From the NCBI RefSeq assembly GCF_963974515.1, contig NZ_CAXBDD010000008.1, forward strand, positions 1 through 64,000: a stretch of DNA of 64,000 nt. Direction: 5' to 3'. Below the pieces are notes generated by a model. That model was given only the letters and a program-made list of their open reading frames with translations. It was not told the DNA's origin and did not search any database. Position numbers and translations under genes: made by a program. Source of the DNA: Sunxiuqinia sp963974515. Its GTDB lineage: Bacteria; Bacteroidota; Bacteroidia; Bacteroidales; Prolixibacteraceae. Of the stretch, positions 42,550-50,747 are shown in pieces. Every line of letters starts with the position of its first letter. Position 1 is the first letter of the stretch.

Positions 42550-43812
42550 ATGATATTTTTAGCAACTCAAACGACAGTCGTTATTACCAGTATCGCTGTT
42601 TTCCTGTTGATGGTGATTCTGCTGGTATCGATCTTGCTGTACGCGAAAAAGAAACTGATGCCCTCGGGAATCGTCAAGGTTGATATCAACAAGGGAGATA
42701 AGGTTATTGAAACCAACCCCGGCGACACTTTGCTGACCACCCTTGGTAACAACAAGATTTTCCTTCCTTCCGCTTGTGGCGGTGGTGGTACTTGTGCCAT
42801 GTGCCGCTGCCAGGTTGTCGATGGCGGAGGTTCCATTCTTCCCACTGAAACAGGCTATTTCACCCGAAAAGAGCAAAACGACAACTGGCGTCTGGCTTGT
42901 CAGGTGAAAGTAAAGGAAGACATGGAACTGAAGATTCCCCAGGAAATCATGGGAATTAAGAAGTGGGAATGCGAAGTGGTTTCGAACAAAAACGTGGCTA
43001 CCTACATCAAGGAGTTTGTGGTTCGTTTGCCCGAAGGTGAAAACCTTGATTTCAAATCAGGTGGCTACATACAGATTGACGTCCCGAAAATTGAAGTCGA
43101 CTTCAAGGACATTGAAGTTGAAGACAAATTCCGCCCCGAATGGGAACAATTCAACTTGTTCGACCTGAAAATGAACAACCCGGAGCCCACATTCCGTGCC
43201 TATTCCATGGCTAATCACCCTGCCGAAGGAAACATCGTGATGCTGAACATTCGGATTGCTACGCCGCCGTTTGACCGTGTAAATGGTGGTTTCCAAAAAG
43301 TAAATCCCGGTATTTGCTCCTCCTACATTTTCTCGCGTAAACCAGGCGATAAAGTGACCATTTCAGGCCCTTACGGAGAGTTCTTCCTGAAAGATAATGA
43401 CAACGAAATGATGTTTATTGGTGGTGGTGCCGGAATGGCTCCCATGCGTTCGCACTTGTTCCACTTGTTTCATACCCTGAAAGAATCGGATAAGAAAATT
43501 ACCTTCTGGTACGGTGCCCGCTCCTGGAGAGAAGTTTTCTACTACGACCAGTTCAGGGCCATTGAAGAGAAATTCCCAAATTTCGCCTTCCACCTGGCCC
43601 TGTCTGATCCACAGCCCGAAGACAACTGGGATGGACCAAAGGGATTCATCCACCAGGTGATTCACGACATGTACCTCGGAAAGCATGAAGAACCCGAAGA
43701 AATTGACTACTACTTGTGCGGCCCACCAATGATGAATGACGCCGTTCAAAAAATGTTGTATGACTTGGGTGTTCCGGACGAAAACGTCATGTTTGACGAT
43801 TTTGGAAGTTAA
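42550..43812 (+). CDS. nqrF: Na+-translocating NADH:quinone reductase subunit F
   Basis: This 420-residue NADH-oxidising subunit has one N-terminal TM (about 8-28). A plant-type [2Fe-2S] ferredoxin domain follows (SACGGGGTCAMCRCQV, with a further Cys in RLACQVKV), then an FAD domain (FRAYSMANHPAEGN) and an NADH domain (FIGGGAGMAPMRSHLFHLF, YYLCGPPMMNDAV). It feeds electrons from NADH via FAD and the cluster into the membrane subunits. It is the last gene of the operon, followed by a strong terminator. Confidence 0.97.
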   Translation: MIFLATQTTVVITSIAVFLLMVILLVSILLYAKKKLMPSGIVKVDINKGDKVIETNPGDTLLTTLGNNKIFLPSACGGGGTCAMCRCQVVDGGGSILPTETGYFTRKEQNDNWRLACQVKVKEDMELKIPQEIMGIKKWECEVVSNKNVATYIKEFVVRLPEGENLDFKSGGYIQIDVPKIEVDFKDIEVEDKFRPEWEQFNLFDLKMNNPEPTFRAYSMANHPAEGNIVMLNIRIATPPFDRVNGGFQKVNPGICSSYIFSRKPGDKVTISGPYGEFFLKDNDNEMMFIGGGAGMAPMRSHLFHLFHTLKESDKKITFWYGARSWREVFYYDQFRAIEEKFPNFAFHLALSDPQPEDNWDGPKGFIHQVIHDMYLGKHEEPEEIDYYLCGPPMMNDAVQKMLYDLGVPDENVMFDDFGS

Positions 43813-44230
43813 AACGATCAGCGAGTCATAAAAATACAAGAGCTTTCAGCCTCACCGGTTGGAAGCTCTTTTTTTTTGTTGCGCTTTGCAGAGAACGGGT
43901 CCGTTCAACAGCCTTGTCGGCAAGCAACCTTATTCAATTCACGAAACCATTTTTTGCTTGTTTTAAAACCCGCAACCTAACGCATCAATTGTCGTTTGAT
44001 CAGCTGAAAACGGTTCGGTCGCTAATCGCGAAGTTGAAACAAACTGATCAAGGAACGCCAGGCGAAGGTGTTGGCTAAGGGATGGTTTAAAGCCCATATT
44101 CATCGTCTATAAACAACTGAATAGGCGACATGCGCAGATGCTACTCAAGCCGGGAAGTGGGTTGAGCAGTTGATTGGTGCTTGGTTGGTTGCTGGCCTTC
44201 AGGGGCAGCATAAGGATCTGTTCAAAAAAA
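43813..44230. other. Intergenic region between nqrF and tadA
   Basis: About 420 bp hold the nqr terminator (43838-43877). The rest has no supportable gene: one 46-codon minus-strand frame (43963-44103) shows no recognised motif. It could be remnant sequence. Confidence 0.5.
43838..43877 (+). terminator. Terminator of the nqr operon
   Basis: AAGAGCTTTC (43838-43847) pairs with GGAAGCTCTT (43861-43870) with one G-U pair, followed by a run of nine T residues. It begins 26 nt after the nqrF stop. Confidence 0.88.
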
Positions 44231-44674
44231 CTATCGTCGTTCCTGAAAGAAAGCCGTCATCAGATCGGAACAATCATCAGCCATGACACCACCCACAATT
44301 TCCGTTTTCGGGTGAAGGGCTCTGGGAGCAAACTTTGTGAAACCCCGTCTATCATCGCCCGCGCCATAAACCAGCTTGCCCAACTGCGCCCATCCCAAAG
44401 CACCGGCGCACATGACACAAGGCTCCAGCGTGACATAAAGCGTGCACTCATTCAGGTATTTACTACCCAGCAGATTAGCGGCCGCCGTAACCGCCTGCAT
44501 TTCGGCATGGGCCGTTACATCGGTCAAGGTTTCCGTTAAATTGTGCGCTCGGGCAATAATGCGGTTTTGGGCCACCACCACCGCACCAACAGGCACCTCC
44601 CCCTTTTCATAGGCCTGCTGGGCTTCCTGAAAAGCTTTCTTCATGAAATAGGTATCATCAAAAGGTTCCATCAT
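44231..44674 (-). CDS. tadA: tRNA-specific adenosine deaminase / nucleoside deaminase (TadA-like)
   Basis: This cytidine-deaminase-fold enzyme of about 147 residues has the zinc/proton-transfer motif TAHAEMQAV and the second zinc motif EPCVMCAGALGWAQ. TadA converts A34 to inosine in tRNA-Arg; related guanine deaminases share the fold, so substrate is inferred. The longest frame begins with GTG at 44698, but that codon overlaps the -7 promoter box, so the start must be the ATG at 44674 or 44671. It is back to back with aspS. Confidence 0.85.
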   Translation of the reverse strand: MMEPFDDTYFMKKAFQEAQQAYEKGEVPVGAVVVAQNRIIARAHNLTETLTDVTAHAEMQAVTAAANLLGSKYLNECTLYVTLEPCVMCAGALGWAQLGKLVYGAGDDRRGFTKFAPRALHPKTEIVGGVMADDCSDLMTAFFQERR

Positions 44675-44697
44675 CCAGATCCGTTCAGAATTAATCA

Positions 44698-44705
44698 CAA
44701 ACCTA
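44698..44705 (-). promoter_or_regulatory. -7 box (TAGGTTTG) of tadA
   Basis: On the minus strand TAGGTTTG matches TAnnTTTG exactly and lies 24 nt before the ATG at 44674. It rules out the GTG at 44698 as a start codon. Confidence 0.55.
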
Positions 44706-44729
44706 CAATTTATATTGCTAAAATCTGCT

Positions 44730-44737
44730 TATTTTTG
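44730..44737 (+). promoter_or_regulatory. -7 box (TATTTTTG) of aspS
   Basis: TATTTTTG matches TAnnTTTG and precedes the aspS ATG (44762) by 24 nt. It lies only 25 bp from the divergent tadA box, so the two promoters are back to back. Confidence 0.55.
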
Positions 44738-44761
44738 CAGTCAAACAAAAACGAACCTTTT

Positions 44762-46519
44762 ATGTACAGAACACATACTTGTGGCGAATTACGCCTGGAA
44801 AATCAGGGTACTGAAGTAACACTTGCCGGTTGGGTACAACGCAAACGCGAGTTGGGAGGAATGACTTTTGTCGACCTTCGCGACCGCTACGGAATTACAC
44901 AACTGGTGTTAGACGAAAAAGCTTCAGCCGAATTGAACGACAAACTGAAAAAACTTGGCCGGGAATTCGTGATTCAAGCTACAGGACTTGTTCGTGAACG
45001 CAGCAGCAAAAACGACCACCTGGCAACAGGCGATATTGAAATTGATGTAGCCGACCTGAAGGTACTGAGTCCTTCAGCCGTTCCCCCTTTCACGATTGAA
45101 GATGAAAGCGATGGCGGTGATGACATTCGGATGAAATACCGCTACCTGGACCTACGCCGGAATCCGGTGCGCGAGAACCTGGTTTTACGCTCGAAAATGG
45201 CCCACGCCATTCGTTCGTACCTGAATGATCAGGAATTTATTGAAACGGAAACGCCGGTACTCATTAAATCAACGCCTGAAGGTGCCCGTGATTTTGTGGT
45301 TCCATCGCGCATGAACGAAGGGCAGTTTTACGCGCTGCCACAATCGCCCCAGGTTTTTAAGCAATTACTCATGGTGGCCGGGTTCGACCGCTACTACCAG
45401 ATTGTAAAATGCTTCCGGGATGAAGACCTCCGTGCCGACCGTCAGCCCGAATTTACACAAATCGACTGCGAAATGGCTTTTGTTGAGCAGGAAGATGTAC
45501 TCAATACCTTTGAAGGACTAACCAAGCACCTGTTTAAAGCAATCAAAAACGTAGACGTGGAAGACTTCCCGCGCATGTCGTATGCTGATGCCATGACAAA
45601 CTACGGATCAGACAAGCCTGATATTCGCTTTGGCATGTTAATCGACGACCTCACAAGTGTTGTTAAAGGAAACAACTTTAGTGTTTTTGATAACGCTGAA
45701 TTTATCGGAGCCATTTGTGCCGAAGGGTGTGCTGAATATACCCGCAAACAACTGGATGCATTGACCAATTGGGTAAAACGCCCTCAAATTGGAGCTAAAG
45801 GGATGGTCTACCTAAAATGCAATACCGATGGCTCATTTAAATCTTCAGTCGATAAGTTTTACAGCGAAGATGAGCTGCAAAAGTGGGCATCGGCTTGTGG
45901 AGCCAAAGCTGGTGATTTGATCCTGCTTCTTTCGGGTGATAAGGCCCCCATACTCGACGCGCTGGGCGCCCTTCGACTTGAAATGGGCAGACAGTTGGGG
46001 TTGATGGATAAGAACACTTTTAAGCCGTTATGGGTGGTTGATTTCCCCTTGCTGGAATGGGATGAAGAAACCCAACGACATTATGCCATGCATCACCCAT
46101 TTACCGCTCCAAAACCGGAAGATATTTCCCTGCTGGATACCGAACCTGGAAAGGTCCGTGCCAATGCCTACGACCTGGTCATTAACGGTGTGGAGATTGG
46201 AGGTGGTTCCGTTCGTATTTACGACTCTGAATTACAATCCCGCATGTTTGATTTGCTTGGATTTACCAAAGAAGAAGCCCAGGCGCAGTTTGGTTTCTTA
46301 ATGAGTGCCTTTAAATTCGGAGCTCCGCCACATGCCGGAATTGCCTTTGGTTTTGATCGCCTGGTATCTCTTTTTGCCGGGCTGGACAGCATTCGCGATG
46401 TGATTGCATTTCCTAAAAATAACGCTGGTCGCGACGTCATGATCGATTCTCCGGCCCCCATTGCCCAAGATCAGCTGGAAGAATTGAACTTGAAAGTGGT
46501 GTTAAAAGAGAAGAAGTAG
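44762..46519 (+). CDS. aspS: Aspartyl-tRNA synthetase
   Basis: This 585-residue class II synthetase charges tRNA-Asp. It has an N-terminal OB-fold anticodon-binding domain (LAGWVQRKRELGGMTFVDLR), motif 2 (YQIVKCFRDEDLRADRQPEF), a bacterial GAD insert (about 290-420) and motif 3 (HAGIAFGFDRLVSLFAG). The open frame extends 73 codons upstream, but the ATG at 44762 (MYRTHTCGELRL) gives the standard length and follows the promoter, so it is chosen. Whether it is discriminating or non-discriminating was not determined. Confidence 0.97.
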   Translation: MYRTHTCGELRLENQGTEVTLAGWVQRKRELGGMTFVDLRDRYGITQLVLDEKASAELNDKLKKLGREFVIQATGLVRERSSKNDHLATGDIEIDVADLKVLSPSAVPPFTIEDESDGGDDIRMKYRYLDLRRNPVRENLVLRSKMAHAIRSYLNDQEFIETETPVLIKSTPEGARDFVVPSRMNEGQFYALPQSPQVFKQLLMVAGFDRYYQIVKCFRDEDLRADRQPEFTQIDCEMAFVEQEDVLNTFEGLTKHLFKAIKNVDVEDFPRMSYADAMTNYGSDKPDIRFGMLIDDLTSVVKGNNFSVFDNAEFIGAICAEGCAEYTRKQLDALTNWVKRPQIGAKGMVYLKCNTDGSFKSSVDKFYSEDELQKWASACGAKAGDLILLLSGDKAPILDALGALRLEMGRQLGLMDKNTFKPLWVVDFPLLEWDEETQRHYAMHHPFTAPKPEDISLLDTEPGKVRANAYDLVINGVEIGGGSVRIYDSELQSRMFDLLGFTKEEAQAQFGFLMSAFKFGAPPHAGIAFGFDRLVSLFAGLDSIRDVIAFPKNNAGRDVMIDSPAPIAQDQLEELNLKVVLKEKK

Positions 46520-46568
46520 ATTGAATATCAAGACGTTTGGATCTTCAATTGAAAAAAGCATATGCAGC

Positions 46569-46595
46569 AAAGAGGCTTAATCAGCCTCTTTTTTT
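46569..46595. terminator. Bidirectional terminator between aspS and cupin gene
   Basis: A perfect 9-bp stem, AAAGAGGCT / AGCCTCTTT, around a TAATC loop is followed by TTTTATTT on the plus strand. It lies 50 nt after aspS and touches the cupin stop codon on the other strand, so it may serve both genes. Confidence 0.75.
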
Positions 46596-46932
46596 ATTTC
46601 ATAAAATCCTCCCGCAAAGGAGTAAAACTGTCTACCAGCCGTGCTGCTTCTGAAACTAATTGAATTGTGTGGGGCACATTTGGCGGAACTGCAAACATGT
46701 CTCCGGATTTCAACTTTTGAGGCTCTTCCCCATCACAAAAGAAGATTATTTCACCCGCTGCGATATAAGAAGTTTGTTCGTGTGGGTGATAATGTTTTGG
46801 TTCGGGCTGATCCCAAGGCCCATCGGTAAAATCAATCAAAACTGTCATTAACTGATCGGTATGAATAATTTTCCGCTGTAAACCGTTCCTCACAACTTCG
46901 TAGGGAACTTCATCAAATTTCAGTGTAGCCAT
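46594..46932 (-). CDS. Small cupin-domain protein
   Basis: This 112-residue single-domain cupin has motif 1 KHYHPHEQTSYIAAGEIIFF, with His residues and a Glu/Gln suited to metal binding, and motif 2 GDMFAVPPNVPHTIQ with the third His. Such proteins bind a divalent metal; function ranges from dioxygenase to sugar-binding or sensing and cannot be assigned here. It is a single gene between aspS and the ExbB/ExbD operon. Confidence 0.8.
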   Translation of the reverse strand: MATLKFDEVPYEVVRNGLQRKIIHTDQLMTVLIDFTDGPWDQPEPKHYHPHEQTSYIAAGEIIFFCDGEEPQKLKSGDMFAVPPNVPHTIQLVSEAARLVDSFTPLREDFMK

Positions 46933-46957
46933 AATTCTGTCTTTCCTTAAAACTACA

Positions 46958-46983
46958 AAAAAAAGGAGAACCTAAGCCCTCCT
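46958..46983 (-). terminator. Probable terminator of the exbB-exbD operon
   Basis: AGGAG and CTCCT arms (46964-46968 / 46979-46983) are followed on the minus strand by a run of T residues. The stem is short (5 bp), so confidence is moderate. Confidence 0.45.
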
Positions 46984-47008
46984 CTTTTCTATATTGATGA
47001 TTAAAAAA

Positions 47009-47479
47009 CTATAAGTCTTCTCGTTTACGCGAAGAATAGTTGATGTGCAAGGCCGAAGCTTTACGCAATTCTTGCTTGATATCGGTTACAATACCCATTT
47101 TCGTATATTCATCCACTTTCAGCGATGTAATCATAAACGGCACCTCCGCTTCATCACGGGCTTCACGCTCACTTGTAATGTAATCCTGAATATCGGTTAC
47201 TCTTGCAAACTGATCGTTCAGCTGGATGCGGGGCTCCGATCCAAATACCCGCTGGTATTGGTTGTGGGGCGTTCCTACGTAAATATAGCTAACCAAAGAT
47301 TTCTTTTCCAATTTCGATAATTCTGTTGCCGCCGGAACGGTTACTTTAACCATTAAGGTAACTTCGCGCATGGTTGTACTAACCATGAAGAAGAACAGCA
47401 ACATAAATACGATATCGGGCAACGAAGCAGTAGAAATGGGTGGCATCTCTTTACTGCCGCTTTTTCTAAACTTTGACAT
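47009..47479 (-). CDS. exbD: ExbD/TolR family protein (second copy)
   Basis: This 156-residue protein has a short N-terminus, one TM bearing the proton-path Asp (STASLPDIVFMLLFFFMVST) and a periplasmic domain. With ExbB it forms a proton-driven motor for TonB-type outer-membrane transport. It directly follows another ExbD gene (1-nt gap), so two different ExbD proteins are made from one operon, a common arrangement in Bacteroidetes. No TonB gene is adjacent. Confidence 0.9.
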   Translation of the reverse strand: MSKFRKSGSKEMPPISTASLPDIVFMLLFFFMVSTTMREVTLMVKVTVPAATELSKLEKKSLVSYIYVGTPHNQYQRVFGSEPRIQLNDQFARVTDIQDYITSEREARDEAEVPFMITSLKVDEYTKMGIVTDIKQELRKASALHINYSSRKREDL

Positions 47480-47480
47480 A

Positions 47481-48059
47481 CTAATTTCCTCCCACTTTTT
47501 TAGGTTCTGCTTCCGAGATTCTCGAGGGGTAGATATCTCTAATAGCCCCTTGCTGATCTCTGTCTAACTTTTCATACGACTTACCAAACTTCTGTTTCGC
47601 AAGTTCTTCTCTTAATTCGTTGATGGCACCAACCAACTCGTTTTGTACAGCGATGTACGTTCCATACTGCGTTCCTACGTCATTTCGCAAAGAGATAACA
47701 CCCTTGGTAACTTCCACCTCTCCAAAAAAGTCAATATCCTTGACTTCCTTTTCAGGTAGGTTTTCCTCATTATAAGGGTTTGCCATAAATTCCTTTGCTT
47801 TTTCACGAAGGTCTTCAACACGGCTCACTTCACCTTCAACCAGTAACTGGTTATTGGCATTTACCAACACCACAAACACGTTACGTTCTTTAATTGGAGG
47901 TGTATCATCATCCTCTTGATCCGGCGGTGGCATCGGAGGGAGACGACGTTCTAATCCGCTGTCAACATCCATCGTGGTGGTTACCAGGAAAAAGATGAGC
48001 AACATAAAAGCAATATCTGCCAATGATGCTGCTGGTATTTCGGGAATTTTTCTTGCCAT
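47481..48059 (-). CDS. exbD: ExbD/TolR family protein (first copy)
   Basis: This 192-residue protein carries the conserved TM Asp in AASLADIAFMLLIFFLVTTT. A proline-rich linker (RRLPPMPPPDQEDDDTP) and a periplasmic domain with an insertion make it longer than the second copy. It pairs with the ExbB protein of the same operon. The gene comes 36 nt after the 4-TM protein and ends 1 nt before the second ExbD gene. Confidence 0.9.
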   Translation of the reverse strand: MARKIPEIPAASLADIAFMLLIFFLVTTTMDVDSGLERRLPPMPPPDQEDDDTPPIKERNVFVVLVNANNQLLVEGEVSRVEDLREKAKEFMANPYNEENLPEKEVKDIDFFGEVEVTKGVISLRNDVGTQYGTYIAVQNELVGAINELREELAKQKFGKSYEKLDRDQQGAIRDIYPSRISEAEPKKVGGN

Positions 48060-48095
48060 AATTTAATTTTTTCCTGTTTTACTTGACCACAATGC

Positions 48096-48551
48096 TTATT
48101 TAAAAACACGAGTCACCGCCGAAGCTGCAATAGCAACCACCGATAACCCAAGTAATACATAAGATGCAATCAATGTTGTTCCAATCCATTTAGATACGGA
48201 GTTCGTTAGTGTTCCGTCTTCTACAAATTTTTCAACACCGAAAAATTGAGGAATAGCATCAGAGGCCAACGCATAAGAAATGACTACAACAACCGCCCCA
48301 AAAACGAGGGTGATTAAGCCTTTCTTTGCTGCTTCCTTATCTGTAAATGTATTCTTCAATGCGAATACAATCGCGATCACTGCCCCAATACCCAGCAGGA
48401 TATAAGACCAGGTTAATGTGGTATTGATCCAGGCACCCATAGTGGGATCAGCTTCGTTCTCACTGATGTTCGTCATCATAGACACAATCAGAACCGCTGA
48501 AACTGCTAAAAGTACCCACAATACGATGGATAATACTTTTTCTAGTTTCAT
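48096..48551 (-). CDS. Four-TM membrane protein of unknown function in the ExbB/ExbD operon
   Basis: This 151-residue protein has four predicted membrane helices (about 5-25, 44-65, 78-98 and 126-147) and few charged residues. TM1/TM2 and TM3/TM4 show a loose internal similarity (both pairs end with xxSYxLLGxxxVxAI-like text). No family is recognised. It is encoded between ExbB (8 nt) and the first ExbD (36 nt), so it is likely made with the motor complex and could be an accessory subunit (inference). Confidence 0.75.
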   Translation of the reverse strand: MKLEKVLSIVLWVLLAVSAVLIVSMMTNISENEADPTMGAWINTTLTWSYILLGIGAVIAIVFALKNTFTDKEAAKKGLITLVFGAVVVVISYALASDAIPQFFGVEKFVEDGTLTNSVSKWIGTTLIASYVLLGLSVVAIAASAVTRVFK

Positions 48552-48559
48552 AAGCTAAT

Positions 48560-49372
48560 TTATTTTTTAAGATTGTGTTTTACCAAAATGTCGATCAATG
48601 AAATAGAAGCATCCTCCATATTATTGATGATACTGTCAATTTTTGCTACACAATAGTTATAAAAAATCTGAAGAATAATGGCAACTACAAGACCTGATAC
48701 AGTTGTAATCAATGCCACTTTAATACCACCAGCTACCAAAGACGGGCTGATATCACCTGCAACCTCAATGGCGTCGAATGCTGCAATCATACCAATTACT
48801 GTTCCCATAAACCCAAGCATCGGAGCCAAAGCGATAAACAATGAAATCCAGCTTAATCCTTTTTCCAGCAATCCGGCTTGAACACCACCATAAGAAACAA
48901 CCGTTTTTTCTACTACATCCAGCCCTTCTTCTGAGCGGTCAAGACCTTGGTAGAAAATACTGGCAACGGGGCCACGTGTATTACGACAAACTTCTTTTGC
49001 TGCTTCAATACCGCCATTGTCAAGTGCTTCTTCAACATTCACCAACAATTTCTTGGTATTTGTCGTTGACAGATTCAGGTAGATTACTCTTTCCAAAGCA
49101 AGGGCAAGACCTAAAATCAAGGTAATTAATACAAAAGACATGAAAGTTGGACCACCTTCAATGAACTTTTGCTTCAACTGGCTGTGAAGCGATTTGCCTT
49201 CTTCGGCTGCAGCTGCAGCTTCTTCTTCCGCATCAGCGGCTAAATCAACGGCAGGAGCTGCTGCTTCGGTTGTTGCTTGTTCGGCTGTATCGTCCTGAGC
49301 AACGGCATTGTTCGATGCTCCAATATAAAGCATCCCAAGAACTGCTATAAACGCAAATAGTTTTTTCATCAT
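48560..49372 (-). CDS. exbB: MotA/TolQ/ExbB proton-channel family protein
   Basis: This 270-residue protein has an N-terminal signal-like segment ending near VAQDD. An Ala/Glu-rich periplasmic linker (about 28-60) and three membrane helices follow: TFMSFVLITLILGLALALE, FIALAPMLGFMGTVIGMIAA and ITTVSGLVVAIILQIFYN. ALAPMLGFMGTVIGM is the diagnostic ExbB/TolQ stretch lining the proton path. It is the first gene of the operon and works with the two ExbD proteins. The extended N-terminus is usual in Bacteroidetes ExbB. Confidence 0.9.
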   Translation of the reverse strand: MMKKLFAFIAVLGMLYIGASNNAVAQDDTAEQATTEAAAPAVDLAADAEEEAAAAAEEGKSLHSQLKQKFIEGGPTFMSFVLITLILGLALALERVIYLNLSTTNTKKLLVNVEEALDNGGIEAAKEVCRNTRGPVASIFYQGLDRSEEGLDVVEKTVVSYGGVQAGLLEKGLSWISLFIALAPMLGFMGTVIGMIAAFDAIEVAGDISPSLVAGGIKVALITTVSGLVVAIILQIFYNYCVAKIDSIINNMEDASISLIDILVKHNLKK

Positions 49373-49527
49373 TGGTTTTAATTTTAATTAGTAAATCTTC
49401 TGAATTTTAATTTTTATAATACTATTTGTTTTTTAATTAACTGAACAAAAAGGCATTAAGCCTATTTATTGACTATTAACTGAACATGACAATCGCCATT
49501 CTTTTAGAAAGAACTTAAGCCTGTCAG

Positions 49528-49615
49528 CGGAGAGAGAGGGATTCGAACCCTCGGTACCCTTTAGGGGTACACACGCTTTCCAGGCGTGCCAGTTCAGCCA
49601 CTCCTGCACCTCTCC
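49528..49615 (-). tRNA. tRNA-Ser (anticodon GGA)
   Basis: The minus strand folds as an 88-nt class II tRNA. The acceptor stem is GGAGAGG/TCTCTCC with discriminator G73 (a serine identity base), the anticodon loop CTGGAAA gives GGA, a long variable arm GTACCCCTAAAGGGTAC is present, and the T-arm is GAGGG TTCGAAT CCCTC. The CCA end is not encoded. Confidence 0.95.
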
Positions 49616-49680
49616 AATATTTCCTGGCACCAATTTTTTCAGGGCTGCAAAATACAAAAAAATTGTGAAAAAGAAATAAG

Positions 49681-50709
49681 CTACTCACTTATTTCCCCAC
49701 TCAAATTTTTACGTAAATGCAACTTGATATCTTCATGACTCAAAGCTTGCCCAAGCAAGAACATGAGCTTGGTAACAGCTGCTTCGGTGGTCATGTCTTT
49801 ACCACTTACAACACCGATTCTTTTCAATTCACGACTGGTTTGATACTGCCCCATCTTCACGGTTCCGCCCTGACATTGTGTTACGTTCACGCAAATCACT
49901 CCGCGTCGGATTGCTTTTCTCACCACTCGAATCAACCAACTTAGGGTAGGAACATTCCCCGAACCAAAAGTCTCAAGCACCACTCCTTTTATACTGGATA
50001 TATTGATAATTTGTTCAAATATCTCCCGGTTCATTCCGGGAAATATTTTCAGAATGACAACCCGGTCATCAAAATTAGAACTTACTTTTAATATTCCCTT
50101 ATTCTGCGGGTGATAAATGTTCTCGTGAAAGAATTTAATATCGACTCCTGCTTTGGCCAAAATGGGATAATTAACAGAATCGAAGGCACTAAAATGATCG
50201 GCATGCCGCTTGACTACCCGATTTCCCCGGTATAATTTATTGTCAAAATAAATACAGACCTCCGGGACCACGGCTATTCCATTCTCGTGGGCTGCGGCAA
50301 TTTCGATAGCTGTGATCAGGTTTTCCTTACCATCAGTGCGCAAAACCCCGATAGGGAGTTGTGAACCCGTCATCACTACGGGTTTATCCAAATTCTCCAG
50401 CATGTAGCTTAGGGCTGATGCGGTATACGCCATGGTGTCGGTTCCGTGCAAAATGACAAAACCGGTAAATTTCCGGTAGTTTTGCTGAATCATTTTAGCC
50501 AACCGCCCCCAGGTTTTGGGTGACATATCCGACGAATCCAGGGGTGGATTAAATGTGATGGACTCCAAATGGCAGCCTAACCGCCTTAATTCAGGGACCT
50601 CATCTGCGATTTGATCAAACCGGACCGGGGCCAAAGCTCCCCGTCCGTTTTTTTGGACCATACCAATGGTTCCGCCAGTATAGATTATAAGTATTGATTG
50701 ACTATTCAC
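49681..50709 (-). CDS. ansA: Type I L-asparaginase
   Basis: This 342-residue protein hydrolyses asparagine to aspartate and ammonia in the cytoplasm; there is no signal peptide. The first nucleophile motif is IIYTGGTIGM and the second catalytic motif VILHGTDTMAYTAS; VVMTGSQLPIGV and VLETFGSGNVP are also conserved. The start is a GTG: the frame is closed by TAG a few codons upstream, and the motif YTGGTIGM begins too close to permit a later start. A -7 box lies 18 nt upstream. TatD is encoded just before it. Confidence 0.92.
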   Translation of the reverse strand: MNSQSILIIYTGGTIGMVQKNGRGALAPVRFDQIADEVPELRRLGCHLESITFNPPLDSSDMSPKTWGRLAKMIQQNYRKFTGFVILHGTDTMAYTASALSYMLENLDKPVVMTGSQLPIGVLRTDGKENLITAIEIAAAHENGIAVVPEVCIYFDNKLYRGNRVVKRHADHFSAFDSVNYPILAKAGVDIKFFHENIYHPQNKGILKVSSNFDDRVVILKIFPGMNREIFEQIINISSIKGVVLETFGSGNVPTLSWLIRVVRKAIRRGVICVNVTQCQGGTVKMGQYQTSRELKRIGVVSGKDMTTEAAVTKLMFLLGQALSHEDIKLHLRKNLSGEISE

Positions 50710-50726
50710 CTGCTAGCATTTAAGCT

Positions 50727-50734
50727 CAAAGTTA
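50727..50734 (-). promoter_or_regulatory. -7 box (TAACTTTG) of the asparaginase gene
   Basis: On the minus strand TAACTTTG matches TAnnTTTG in the short gap between tatD and ansA. It would give a leader of only about 10-15 nt before the GTG at 50709. Confidence 0.45.
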
Positions 50735-50747
50735 AGCAAACATCTCT

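Noticed and set aside
43963..44103. 46-codon minus-strand ORF between nqrF and tadA
   Set aside because: It has no recognisable motif, promoter or partner, and ORFs of this length are expected by chance; it is kept as intergenic.
44543..44761. 73-codon N-terminal extension of aspS
   Set aside because: It overlaps tadA and both promoters, lacks similarity to AspRS, and the internal ATG at 44762 gives the normal length.
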